Part shown: piece by piece, positions 16,372 through 24,186 of the stretch | Layout of the letters: each line of letters opens with the position of its first letter | Numbering within the stretch: the first letter of the stretch is position 1 | Assembly: GCF_020386615.1 (NCBI RefSeq) | Contig: NZ_CP077769.1 | Span: forward strand, 6,063,501 to 6,127,500 | Length of the DNA stretch: 64,000 nucleotides | Reading direction: 5' to 3' | Source: Chitinophaga pendula | GTDB lineage: Bacteria; Bacteroidota; Bacteroidia; Chitinophagales; Chitinophagaceae | Translations under genes and position numbers: made by a program | Notes under the pieces: model-generated | Told to the model about the DNA's origin: nothing | Databases searched by the model: none | The model's input: only the letters and a program-made list of their open reading frames with translations

Positions 16372-18940
16372 CTTCAGGTGCCTTTTCTATCTGCCGGATC
16401 ACCTTCCTCAGGTCATTTTTTTCATTTCGTATATCCTTCCACAACTCCCCCTTTTCTTTAATACGGTCCGGCATATTCCAGATATCGAAATCGCTGATAC
16501 GTAGACTACTATTTACCTCTTCCCACAACAACGGAGCAGATACTGTAGCGCCTGGTTTTGGACGTACCGAGTATGGCGCCGCTACCGTTTGGCCCCTGCT
16601 ATTTTGCAGGTAATCGATATACACCTTTTTCTTACGCTGCGACTTGGCACGGATCACACTGGTAATATCGGGCAGCTGGCGCTGTGTCTGTTTTGCTACA
16701 TATTCAGCAAATAAGCGACAGCTATCATAATTGTATTTAGCACCGGTAGGAATGTATATATGCAACCCCGACGAGCCAGAAGTCTTACAGTGATGATGCA
16801 GACCAAATCCATCAAGTATCTCCTTGATACATAAAGCCGTCTCTACCACGTGCCGGAAAGAAATACCCTCCGGATCAAGGTCCAGCACAATAAAATCCGG
16901 TTGATCCAGGCTACGGGTACGCGACAGCCAGGGGTTGATCTCTATGCACCCCAGGTTAGCCATATAAGCAAGCGTTGCTGCATTGTTACACAAGAGATAA
17001 TCTACATCCTTATGGCTGGAATCGGAGTGTATAGGAATGCTTTTGATCCAGCCGGGCACCGTGGCAAGATCGAGATCCTTTTGGTAGAAACTGGCGCCGG
17101 TAATACCATTGGGAAAACGATTCAGACTTAATGGCCGGTCCTTTATATGCGGCAACAAGTAATCCGCCACAGCCAGGTAGTAATCTATCATTTGACCTTT
17201 AGTAATCTTTTCTTTAGGCCAGTATATCTTCTGCTGATTCGTAAGTGCCACCTGATGGCCGTTGAGCGAAAGAGCCCTTTCCTTTTCGGCAGTATCAGAT
17301 GTCTTTTCTTTGGCGGACGTCGCCGTCTTTTTGGCTTTTCCCATGTGTAATGATTTAGCAGTCTCCTGGTGCACTTCTTTAACAGGTTTGTCTACACGCA
17401 ACCCCATAAATATCGGCTGACGTAATATACCATCGGCCGTCCAGGAGGAAAACTTCACCTCGCATACCAGTTTGGGCTCCACCCAGGTAACCGGCATATT
17501 GACCTTTACCTTTTCCTGTAATGGCGAAGTTTTACGGCGTAGTGGTTGCAGCTGCCGGTACAGATCATCTATCAATTGTGTATTCAAACCACCGCCGCAG
17601 TGACCTACATACCGCAACGTATCCTTCTCGTATACAGCCAATATCAACGCTCCGATCTGTTTGCGGCTACCCCTTGGCTCAGTATAACCACATATCACGG
17701 CTTCCTGCTGCTGAATGATCTTTATCTTCAGCCAGGCATTACCACGCCTGTTCTCCTCATATATACTCTCTCCATCTTTTGCGATGATTCCTTCCCATCC
17801 ACGCTGCTGCGCCTTTTTGAATAGCGCTAGCCCTTTATGCTCCAGGTGCGCCGAAAATAATATACGTTTGTCATTCAGCTGTGCCAGCAAGTCATCTAAT
17901 AAAGCCTTCCGTTGTAATAGTGGCAATGCTTGCAATTCATTACCGTCCAGGTGTAACAGATCGAACACGACATAGCAAAGGTTGCCCTTGCCCGTCGTTT
18001 TGTAATTCTGTAAAGCCTGGAAGTCCGATTGCTGCTGTTTATCCAATACGACAACCTCCCCATCCAATACCACATTATGCTGCATATTGGAAAGCGCAGC
18101 AACGATTGGCGGATAAACTTCGTCAAAGGATACCTGGTTGCGGGAGTAAAGCGCTACCTTGCCCTTATTGACAGCAGCAATCGCACGATAACCGTCCCAT
18201 TTGGTTTCGAAGATCCACCCGTCCCGGTCAAAGGGTGCATCAACCAACGTGGTCAGCATAGGCCGGTAGATGGCCTTGAGTTTATGTTTTCCGGACTGCC
18301 TTTTTGGTGTTACTGCTTTTACCTCCGTTGCTTCGGGCTTTTTCACGTGGACTTTTTTTTTGCTTTCCTTCGCGGCCTCTTTCACTTGAATACCCTTGTC
18401 CTTCACACGCTGCGGTGTATGCTCCTCACTATCGTACCCGTCCACAGCATACTTATCCCGATGTTTGATCAACAACCAGGACCGTTCCCCACGGCCCTTC
18501 ATTTTGACCAATGCAAATTCCCCTTTAAGTTTTTTGCCTTTCAGAATAACTTTCAGACTTCCTGCTTTAATGTCTTTCAGCGCCTCTTTATCAAAGTTAT
18601 CCGTCTTGGGCTCCAGCAATTCAAATGTGCCCTTATCCCATATGTATACATTGCCGGCACCATAGTTACCAGCAGGGATAGTACCCTCAAAGTCTTTATA
18701 ATCGTAAGGATGGTCTTCCACTTCCATTGCCAGCCGCTTATCCTGCGGGTCCAGCGAAGGCCCTTTGGGTACCGCCCAGCTTTTCAATATCCCATCTACT
18801 TCCAGGCGAAAATCATAATGTAACGCCGTCGCGTGATGTCGTTGTATCACGAATTGGTGTTGCTTACTACGCTTTTTTCCTCCTGTCGGTTCTGCAGTAC
18901 TGGAAAAATCCCTCTTCTTACGGTAGGTACTTAAACTCAT
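16364..18940 (-). CDS. ligD: Multifunctional non-homologous end-joining protein LigD
   Basis: An 858-residue DNA ligase D that processes and seals double-strand breaks with Ku. Order: 3'-phosphoesterase domain (about 30-160) with its metal ligands in QRHHATALHYDFRLEVDG; a basic linker (about 185-225, KESKKKVHVKK); the ATP-dependent ligase (about 225-520) with catalytic Lys247 in FETKWDGYRA and LDGEVVVLD; and the primase-polymerase (about 565-850) with the metal motif FIVLDLDPEG and HIYIPTG. This PE-ligase-polymerase order is one of the known LigD arrangements. The gene overlaps ku by 4 bp (ATGA), so the two are translationally coupled. Confidence 0.97.
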   Translation of the reverse strand: MSLSTYRKKRDFSSTAEPTGGKKRSKQHQFVIQRHHATALHYDFRLEVDGILKSWAVPKGPSLDPQDKRLAMEVEDHPYDYKDFEGTIPAGNYGAGNVYIWDKGTFELLEPKTDNFDKEALKDIKAGSLKVILKGKKLKGEFALVKMKGRGERSWLLIKHRDKYAVDGYDSEEHTPQRVKDKGIQVKEAAKESKKKVHVKKPEATEVKAVTPKRQSGKHKLKAIYRPMLTTLVDAPFDRDGWIFETKWDGYRAIAAVNKGKVALYSRNQVSFDEVYPPIVAALSNMQHNVVLDGEVVVLDKQQQSDFQALQNYKTTGKGNLCYVVFDLLHLDGNELQALPLLQRKALLDDLLAQLNDKRILFSAHLEHKGLALFKKAQQRGWEGIIAKDGESIYEENRRGNAWLKIKIIQQQEAVICGYTEPRGSRKQIGALILAVYEKDTLRYVGHCGGGLNTQLIDDLYRQLQPLRRKTSPLQEKVKVNMPVTWVEPKLVCEVKFSSWTADGILRQPIFMGLRVDKPVKEVHQETAKSLHMGKAKKTATSAKEKTSDTAEKERALSLNGHQVALTNQQKIYWPKEKITKGQMIDYYLAVADYLLPHIKDRPLSLNRFPNGITGASFYQKDLDLATVPGWIKSIPIHSDSSHKDVDYLLCNNAATLAYMANLGCIEINPWLSRTRSLDQPDFIVLDLDPEGISFRHVVETALCIKEILDGFGLHHHCKTSGSSGLHIYIPTGAKYNYDSCRLFAEYVAKQTQRQLPDITSVIRAKSQRKKKVYIDYLQNSRGQTVAAPYSVRPKPGATVSAPLLWEEVNSSLRISDFDIWNMPDRIKEKGELWKDIRNEKNDLRKVIRQIEKAPEVE

Positions 18941-19719
18941 GATGCACGCTTTTTATTACTACCAGTGCCAAGGCTGGCCTTCAACTGACTAAACAGATCA
19001 TCGCTTTTGGTATGTACGATCTTCAACTTTTTCACCGTCCGGCGTTTACCGCTGGCTTTAGCCTTGATGATCTTCATCAGCTCTGCCTTGTATTCATCTT
19101 TGTATTGACTGATATCGAAAGGAGCACTATACTGTTTCACTAATTCTGCAGCCATGTCCAGCTCCTTTTTGGTAATGCGTACATCCCCCGGCACCGTGAT
19201 CTCATCGGGAGAACGCACCTCTTCTTCAAAACGCAGCTGTTGCAACATCAAGTAGTTCGCCCGGGGCCTTACCACTGCCAGGTGCTCCTGGGAGCGGAGC
19301 ACAAAACGGCTTAGCCCCACCTTACCTGTTTTCTGCAATGTCTTCAGCAGCAGCTCATAAGCTTTACCACCTCCCTTTTCCGCCTGTATGAAATAGGGAT
19401 TTTCGAAGTAGATATTATCGATCTCCTGTTCATCCACAAAAGACTCGATCTCTATTACCTTACTCTTCTTAGGGCTGGCGTCTTCAAAATCCTGGTCTTC
19501 CAGTATCACATACTCGTCGTTGTACAAAAAACCTTTTACGATCTGGTCCCAAGGCACTTCCTTACCGGTATCCTCATTCACACGCTGATACCTGATACGT
19601 GCATGGTTTTTTTTGTCCAGCATATCCAGATCAAGCCGGCTCTCTTGCACGGCACTATACAGCTTCACCGGTATATTAACCAACCCGAAGCCTATTGATC
19701 CTGACCATATTGCTCTCAT
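18937..19719 (-). CDS. ku: Non-homologous end-joining protein Ku
   Basis: A 260-residue bacterial Ku that binds DNA ends as a homodimer and recruits LigD. The start MRAIWSGSIGFGLVNIPVKLYSAV is diagnostic. The beta-barrel core continues through IRYQRVNEDTGKEVPW, and the end carries a Lys/Arg-rich extension (KASGKRRTVKKLK, QLKASLGTGSNKKRAS) used in DNA binding and LigD contact. It is 27 bp downstream of the DUF6766 gene and overlaps ligD. Only one Ku is present here. Confidence 0.97.
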   Translation of the reverse strand: MRAIWSGSIGFGLVNIPVKLYSAVQESRLDLDMLDKKNHARIRYQRVNEDTGKEVPWDQIVKGFLYNDEYVILEDQDFEDASPKKSKVIEIESFVDEQEIDNIYFENPYFIQAEKGGGKAYELLLKTLQKTGKVGLSRFVLRSQEHLAVVRPRANYLMLQQLRFEEEVRSPDEITVPGDVRITKKELDMAAELVKQYSAPFDISQYKDEYKAELMKIIKAKASGKRRTVKKLKIVHTKSDDLFSQLKASLGTGSNKKRAS

Positions 19720-19746
19720 AGTTTGTTGTATTTGGAGGGTGAAAAA

Positions 19747-20418
19747 CTATTTGCCTGTTTCCATGTAAGGAGCATCCACCGGTTTGGATTCGGGAGAACC
19801 TCGCTGGCGGAGATAAATGGACAAAAAGACGATGGCAGCTACTGATAGAAATTCGCTTTGCCAGTTTTGAAACGATTCAAACCAGAACTTAGTGTTAAAC
19901 AGATAAGACCACACAGACGCCAAAGGCTGATGCATAGCCGCCTGCTCCACGTTATATGTCCCGCGGCTACCTATGAAGTGTAACACAAATGATACCATAA
20001 ACAGCAGCAGAAATGCCAGGGATAAGGAATGTTGATATAGCCGGAGCCACCATCCGCCCCGCTTTACCGGCCAGGGAGCATCCTTATGTGGCTGGGGTTC
20101 CCGGTCCACCGGCTCAGGCTTGGACAGGTCTTTGGACTCTGCTGAACCGATCTGCCGCAACTTTACCGTTAATATTACATAGAGGAACATCTGCAGGAAC
20201 TCACTCTCCCAGTTTTCAAAAGTAGCCTCCACAAAATGATTGGATCGCAGATAAGGCGCAAAGGCGATCGGCGATATACCTTTCTCCTTTCGTTCTTCAT
20301 TATATTCCTTCCAACCGGTATAAGCCTGCCCTCCCCAAAAGAGCAATAAAAGGGACATAAATACGATAGTAAGGCCATTCCTGTAGAAAAAAGAATGTGG
20401 TAACGGATGCGCAGACAT
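19747..20418 (-). CDS. DUF6766-type membrane protein with internal duplication
   Basis: A 223-residue protein with four hydrophobic segments in two repeated halves. The first half has FENWESEFLQMFLYVILTVKLRQIGSAESK; the second has FQNWQSEFLSVAAIVFLSIYLRQRGSPESK. Each copy is preceded by a membrane helix and a short loop, so the gene looks like a tandem duplication of a two-helix unit. The family name is from recognising this repeated FxNWxSEFL pattern. Function unknown. It is the first gene of the ku-ligD operon, with a sigma-54-like site about 75 bp upstream. Confidence 0.75.
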   Translation of the reverse strand: MSAHPLPHSFFYRNGLTIVFMSLLLLFWGGQAYTGWKEYNEERKEKGISPIAFAPYLRSNHFVEATFENWESEFLQMFLYVILTVKLRQIGSAESKDLSKPEPVDREPQPHKDAPWPVKRGGWWLRLYQHSLSLAFLLLFMVSFVLHFIGSRGTYNVEQAAMHQPLASVWSYLFNTKFWFESFQNWQSEFLSVAAIVFLSIYLRQRGSPESKPVDAPYMETGK

Positions 20419-20442
20419 ATATAATAGGTTTAGTTGAAGGGG

Positions 20443-20463
20443 GCAGATCGCCTGTATCTGCCG
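20443..20463. repeat. Hairpin in the DUF6766-ku-ligD leader
   Basis: GGCAGAT and ATCTGCC pair around CGCCTGT, 25-45 bp ahead of the DUF6766 start on the minus strand. It may affect translation or RNA stability; there is no T run, so it is not a terminator. Confidence 0.5.
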
Positions 20464-20484
20464 CCTGCTATACGTTTGTTAACA

Positions 20485-20496
20485 TTGGCATGCCAA
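20485..20496. repeat. Perfect 12-bp palindrome TTGGCATGCCAA
   Basis: Lies between the two divergent sigma-54-like sites and overlaps the minus-strand one. It could be an operator. Its half-site TTGGC also occurs within the promoter-like elements. Confidence 0.45.
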
Positions 20497-20507
20497 ACTT
20501 AATGCCA
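20492..20507 (-). promoter_or_regulatory. Sigma-54-like promoter of the DUF6766-ku-ligD operon
   Basis: Minus-strand TGGCAT-TAAGT-TTGGC. The -24 part matches TGGCAY and TTG is at the -12 position, but the following C is G. Transcription would begin near 20480, about 60 bp ahead of the DUF6766 start. Confidence 0.4.
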
Positions 20508-20513
20508 GCTGCG

Positions 20514-20529
20514 TGGCATAACTTTTGAA
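20514..20529 (+). promoter_or_regulatory. Sigma-54-like promoter of the gene at 20561
   Basis: TGGCAT-AACTT-TTGAA. The -24 half is perfect (TGGCAYR); at -12 the TTG is correct and the next base is A instead of C. The start codon is 31 bp downstream, the expected distance for a sigma-54 promoter with a short leader. Confidence 0.45.
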
Positions 20530-20560
20530 TTTTACTTAATCATACCAAAAACTATTTTTT

Positions 20561-20908
20561 ATGGAAAAACCTGGTGAAATGACCACACTGACACGCGTGT
20601 TGGAACGGTTACACGAGAAGGGATTTGACCATGAGTTGAAAATGAGCGATCACGGTAGGATGCAGTCATCAGTGAGTAGCAAGATATATAATCCGGAAGA
20701 CCTGAAGATCATCAAAACCTACCGCTTCGAAGGAGAATCCGATCCTTCAGATTCCTCTGTACTATATGTACTGGAAGATAAAGAGGGAGAAAAAGGATAC
20801 GTGCTGGATGCCTACGGTACTTACAGTACACATGAAGAATCCGGATTCGACGAATTCCTCCAGAAGATTCCTGTTGAAGACAGGGAAGACCAGTTACTAT
20901 TTGGCTAG
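20561..20908 (+). CDS. Small conserved protein, function unknown
   Basis: A 115-residue acidic soluble protein, MEKPGEMTTLTRVLERLHEKG at its start, with a central ITKTYRFEGESDPSD-like block (IIKTYRFEGESDPSDSSVLY) and an acidic end. Bacteroidota relatives are sometimes labelled phosphoribosylpyrophosphate synthetase, which this small protein clearly is not: it has no PRPP-binding loop. No catalytic motif is evident. It is divergent from the ku-ligD operon and preceded by a sigma-54-like site, and converges with the topoisomerase gene at a strong two-way terminator. A stress-related role is suggested only by its position. Confidence 0.7.
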   Translation: MEKPGEMTTLTRVLERLHEKGFDHELKMSDHGRMQSSVSSKIYNPEDLKIIKTYRFEGESDPSDSSVLYVLEDKEGEKGYVLDAYGTYSTHEESGFDEFLQKIPVEDREDQLLFG

Positions 20909-20940
20909 ATTGACCGGAAAGATCGTTTCGTAAAAACCGC

Positions 20941-20993
20941 AAAAACCGGTAAAGATGAAAAGCAGCTAAGCTATCATCTTTACCGGTTTTTTT
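20941..20993. terminator. Bidirectional terminator with an 18-bp stem
   Basis: Positions 20941-20958 and 20974-20991 are perfect complements, starting AAAAACCGG and ending CCGGTTTTT, with a 15-nt loop that can fold further (AGC/GCT). It serves the convergent genes at 20561 and 20966. Confidence 0.9.
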
Positions 20994-22072
20994 ATGCGCG
21001 CGCGACGAGGCTGCTGTTGCTTCTTCAGGAACTGTAACAATACCTTTTCATCGTTGTGCAGCCCTCCCTTGGCGGGCCGGCTCCTGCTATCCCGTATCTG
21101 TTGAAGGTAAGTGTCCAGTTGGCAGTTTTCGTAGGCCAGCAAAAGCTGTGGATGAACATAGTACTTCTTACAGACCGCCCTAGTATTACCCAGCTTACCC
21201 GCCACACCGTCTATAATACTAACAATATTACGCTTACATTCCGCCTGCGACTCGAATGGCATCAGATCCGCCATAAGATTAAGAGCGTTAACAGTCCCGG
21301 ACCACGTGCGAAAATCTTTACAGGTAAAATCCTCTTCCGCACACTCCTTCAGGTATTCATTAATATCGCCGGAGTCCAGCCCCTTGTGCTCTCCCGACTC
21401 ATCATAATACTGGAAAAGTTCCTGCCCGGGTATATCCTTCATTTTTTGCAATAAGCGGGCTAAGGAGGCATGTTTTAAGGCAATCTTGTGCATAACGCCC
21501 TTTTTACCTTTAAACTGGAAAAAAGCGGTATTTCCGTTGATTTTAACGTGTTGATTACGCAAAGTGGTCAACCCATGAGAGCCATATAGCTTCTCATATG
21601 CACTGTTACCTACCCTAATAAGCGTCTCCTGCATCACACTCAACGCAATTGCCAATACTTTCTCTTTATCCAATGTCCTCTTACGAAGCGAGACCTGTAT
21701 ACGGCGACGGATTTGCGGTAGTTTTTCCCCAAACTGTAGCAACCGGTCGTATTTAGTCTCATTCCTTACCTTAGCCCAGGTAGCATGATAACGATACTGC
21801 TTACGGCCCAGCGCATCAATTCCTGTTGCCTGCAGATGACCGTTCGCATAAGGACATATCCATACCTGCTCCCAGGCAGGCGGTAATACTAAACCTCTTA
21901 TACGTAGTAAAGTCTCCGTATCCCGTATACGCTCACCATGCTGATCCAGGTAATGAAATTCTTTACCATGGCGCTGACGGGAATAACCAGTGGTACCCGC
22001 TTTAACATAGCGCAATTTGATAGCCCGGGCAGCCGCAACCGGGTCCGTAATGATGGCAGATAAATTATCCAT
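20966..22072 (-). CDS. DNA topoisomerase IB (poxvirus-like)
   Basis: Relaxes supercoils by transient 3'-phosphotyrosyl attachment. This is a 368-residue small type IB enzyme. The N-terminal domain includes GLVLPPAWEQVWICPYANGHLQATGIDALGRKQYRYH; the catalytic domain has the Arg in KDFRTWSGTVNAL and the nucleophilic Tyr in CKKYYVHPQLL (about residue 305). A Lys/Arg-rich tail (QQPRRARIKKPVK) follows. The ATG at 22072 (MDNLSAIITDPV) is preferred over an earlier one at 22147 because it overlaps the SDR stop codon by only 8 bp and drops an unconserved 25-residue extension. It is the second gene of an SDR-topIB operon. This pairing near ku-ligD recurs in stress islands of soil Bacteroidota as far as I recall. 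Confidence 0.93.
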   Translation of the reverse strand: MDNLSAIITDPVAAARAIKLRYVKAGTTGYSRQRHGKEFHYLDQHGERIRDTETLLRIRGLVLPPAWEQVWICPYANGHLQATGIDALGRKQYRYHATWAKVRNETKYDRLLQFGEKLPQIRRRIQVSLRKRTLDKEKVLAIALSVMQETLIRVGNSAYEKLYGSHGLTTLRNQHVKINGNTAFFQFKGKKGVMHKIALKHASLARLLQKMKDIPGQELFQYYDESGEHKGLDSGDINEYLKECAEEDFTCKDFRTWSGTVNALNLMADLMPFESQAECKRNIVSIIDGVAGKLGNTRAVCKKYYVHPQLLLAYENCQLDTYLQQIRDSRSRPAKGGLHNDEKVLLQFLKKQQQPRRARIKKPVKMIA

Positions 22073-22934
22073 TGACAATCTCCCCTCCATTGGGATGTAA
22101 TATTTGTCCGGTGATATAGCAAGCATCATCGCTCGCCAGGAATACATAACAGGGTGCTACCTCTGCAGGTTGTCCCGCCCTTTTCAACGGAACATCAGAA
22201 CCAAATTGTGCTACTTCTTTGGGAGTAAATGTAGCAGGTATCAGCGGTGTCCAGATAGGCCCGGGCGCCACACCATTCACACGTATCCCTCTGTCCACCA
22301 AAGAGGCCGACAGTGAGCGGGTGAAAGCAACAATAGCTCCTTTAGTGGCCGAATAATCTAACAGATGACTGCTTCCCCTATAGGCCGTTACAGAAGTAGT
22401 ATTGATAATACAACTCCCCTTTCCCATATGCGGCAACGCAGCCTTCGTGAGATAGAACTGTGAGAATATATTGGTGGCAAATGTCTTTTGCAGCTGTACA
22501 GCGCTGATATCTTCTATCCCCTTCTGTGGATATTGCACCGCAGCATTATTCACCAGGATATCAATACGCCTGAAATCCTTCATAGTTTTGCTCACTATAT
22601 TCTGGCAATGTTTTTCATTGGATACATCACCTGGTATGAGTAATACCTTACGCCCCTTCTCCTGTACGTATTGTGCAGTAAGTGTAGCATCTTCATCCTC
22701 ATCAAGATAAGCGATGACCACATCCGCACCTTCTGCTGCAAAAGCTACCGCCACAGCCCGTCCTATACCGCTATCTCCACCGGTAATCAATGCTACCTTG
22801 TTATGCAGCTTCCCCGTAAAAGGAGAAACTTTCGCCGCAAACTCCGGCGCAGGTTTCATATGTTCTTCCAAACCGGGTTGCCTTTTTTGTTTTTGCGCAG
22901 GACGTACTGGTTTCTTCTTATTTGACTTTTGCAT
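22065..22934 (-). CDS. Short-chain dehydrogenase/reductase (YghA/YhdF type)
   Basis: An NAD(P)-dependent oxidoreductase of 289 residues. The Rossmann motif is TGGDSGIGRAVAVAF, the NNA motif is LVNNAAVQYPQKGIEDI, and the catalytic Ser-Tyr-Lys is carried by NTTSVTAYRGSSHLLDYSATKGAIV. The 40-residue N-terminal extension (KKKPVRPAQKQKRQPGLEEHM) and PGPIWTPLIPATF are characteristic of the general-stress SDR group. The substrate is not known. The gene overlaps the topoisomerase gene by 8 bp. A weak GG-N10-GC site lies at 22971-22986. Confidence 0.9.
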   Translation of the reverse strand: MQKSNKKKPVRPAQKQKRQPGLEEHMKPAPEFAAKVSPFTGKLHNKVALITGGDSGIGRAVAVAFAAEGADVVIAYLDEDEDATLTAQYVQEKGRKVLLIPGDVSNEKHCQNIVSKTMKDFRRIDILVNNAAVQYPQKGIEDISAVQLQKTFATNIFSQFYLTKAALPHMGKGSCIINTTSVTAYRGSSHLLDYSATKGAIVAFTRSLSASLVDRGIRVNGVAPGPIWTPLIPATFTPKEVAQFGSDVPLKRAGQPAEVAPCYVFLASDDACYITGQILHPNGGEIVNG

Positions 22935-22978
22935 ATCCGTATAGTTTATGAATCACATACCTTATTATCTAGCATATT

Positions 22979-23470
22979 TCATTCCTGAACAGTATTGGCC
23001 AAATGCCTTTTTAAAGCAGGCAGGCAAGCGCCTGTCACAATATCCGCATACGACGCCACCACCGCAGAAACCGGCTGCTGTATAGCCGGCGTAATCCGTT
23101 CCGAAACCACTACCTGCCCCCGGCAGACAATCGCGTAGTAGGCAAATATTTCTTGAATATTCAACTCCGGCACGCTGGCAGCGTAACCTGTAATAGCAAT
23201 ACCTACAGAGGAGTTAAATAAACTGCAAACATGTAAAGCCATCTCCTGTGCAACCTGCTCAGACACACAATTACAGGCACCTGCATGTATTGGCTCCACT
23301 TGCAGGTGTTTCACCTTCTGCCCTATATTATATGCAGTTATGCCTCCCTGAAAAAACTGTACTGCCCCGTCCATTATGCTGAACGAGAGCTGCAACTGTC
23401 CCGCTGTTACACTTTCAGCAGTGGCAATGGTCAAATTATTCCGAATAAAGAACTCCTTAAATGTGCTCAA
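22979..23470 (-). CDS. CinA C-terminal (PncC-like) domain protein
   Basis: A 163-residue stand-alone version of the nicotinamide-nucleotide amidohydrolase domain of CinA. The catalytic Ser is in TIATAESVTAGQLQ, and the Tyr/Lys pair is in GITAYNIGQKVKHLQV (Tyr with Lys five residues on), as in active PncC. The loop that usually reads TGIAGPxGG is AITGYAASVPEL, a marked difference, so activity on NMN is uncertain. The start is TTG at 23470, giving MSTFKEFFIRNN. It is 44 bp ahead of the SDR gene and shares its direction. Confidence 0.82.
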   Translation of the reverse strand: MSTFKEFFIRNNLTIATAESVTAGQLQLSFSIMDGAVQFFQGGITAYNIGQKVKHLQVEPIHAGACNCVSEQVAQEMALHVCSLFNSSVGIAITGYAASVPELNIQEIFAYYAIVCRGQVVVSERITPAIQQPVSAVVASYADIVTGACLPALKRHLANTVQE

Positions 23471-23501
23471 GGTTACAAGTGTTTATCCTTTATCATAAAT
23501 T

Positions 23502-23535
23502 AAAAGGTCCCGCAACGTCTATTGCGGGAACCTTT
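23502..23535. terminator. Hairpin terminator between the DUF892 and CinA-like genes
   Basis: AAAGGT-CCCGCAA and TTGCGGG-ACCTTT pair with one bulged base around CGTCTA. On the minus strand it follows the DUF892 gene; the T tract is short, so it may be partial. Confidence 0.65.
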
Positions 23536-23578
23536 CTTCCGGGTTTCCATCCAACAAATACAGCTTCGTTAAATATTT

Positions 23579-24160
23579 TTATTCCGCAAGGGCCTCATCG
23601 TTCACTGTCGATTCAGCAATATTGGTCAACAAGCTGTCCGTTTCCTTCTCCTCTGCGAGCGTTTGCTCTAGCAGTTGCGCCACTTCATCATGTCCCATCT
23701 TCGAAGCCAATGTGTAAAGACTGCCATATGCTGCAATCTCGTAATGCTCTATTTTCTGGGAGGCAATGATGATACCGGCATCTCTTACCATACTATCTTC
23801 ATCCGTATCCTCTAATACCTGTTTCCCTTCTTCTATCAAACCTTCCATAGCCTCGCACTTTTTTGCGACAGCTCTTTCTTCCAGCATTTCAAACACTTGC
23901 TCCAGACGGCTCACATGTTCCTTGGTTTGCTCAACGTGGTCAGCAATAGCACTGGCAAGCTCTTCTGAAGTCGCTCCCTTTTGCATTTTAGGTAATGCCT
24001 TTACCAGGTTCTTCTCGGCCCAATAAATATCCTTCAGCTCGTCAAGAAAGAGTTTATGGAATTTAGAGTTGGCCATGCTGCCGCTCTTCTTTGCGGTAGA
24101 ACGGGTGTTACGATTGTTACTGGTTGTCTTAGATGTGGTTTTACGAGTTGTGCTTGCCAT
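23579..24160 (-). CDS. DUF892 ferritin-like protein (YciE/YciF type) with basic N-terminus
   Basis: A 193-residue protein. Residues 1-32 are Ser/Thr/Lys/Arg-rich, like a DNA-binding or disordered tail. The rest is a four-helix DUF892 bundle: FHKLFLDELKDIYWAEKNLVKALPKM, then HVEQTKEHVSRLEQVFEML, then IIIASQKIEHYEIAAYGSLYTLA, and AEEKETDSLLTNIAE, with Glu/His residues of a ferritin-like di-iron site (EKN, EQTKEH, EHYE, EEKE). YciF relatives are induced by osmotic and stationary-phase stress. It follows the Pro-rich gene by 26 bp, probably in one operon. Confidence 0.88.
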   Translation of the reverse strand: MASTTRKTTSKTTSNNRNTRSTAKKSGSMANSKFHKLFLDELKDIYWAEKNLVKALPKMQKGATSEELASAIADHVEQTKEHVSRLEQVFEMLEERAVAKKCEAMEGLIEEGKQVLEDTDEDSMVRDAGIIIASQKIEHYEIAAYGSLYTLASKMGHDEVAQLLEQTLAEEKETDSLLTNIAESTVNDEALAE

Positions 24161-24186
24161 ATGATTAAATTTTTATTTTGTAATGA

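Noticed and set aside
22971..22986. Minus AGGAAT-GAAAT-ATGCT ahead of the SDR gene
   Set aside because: Right spacing of GG and GC but poor at three other positions, and it overlaps the preceding gene's end.
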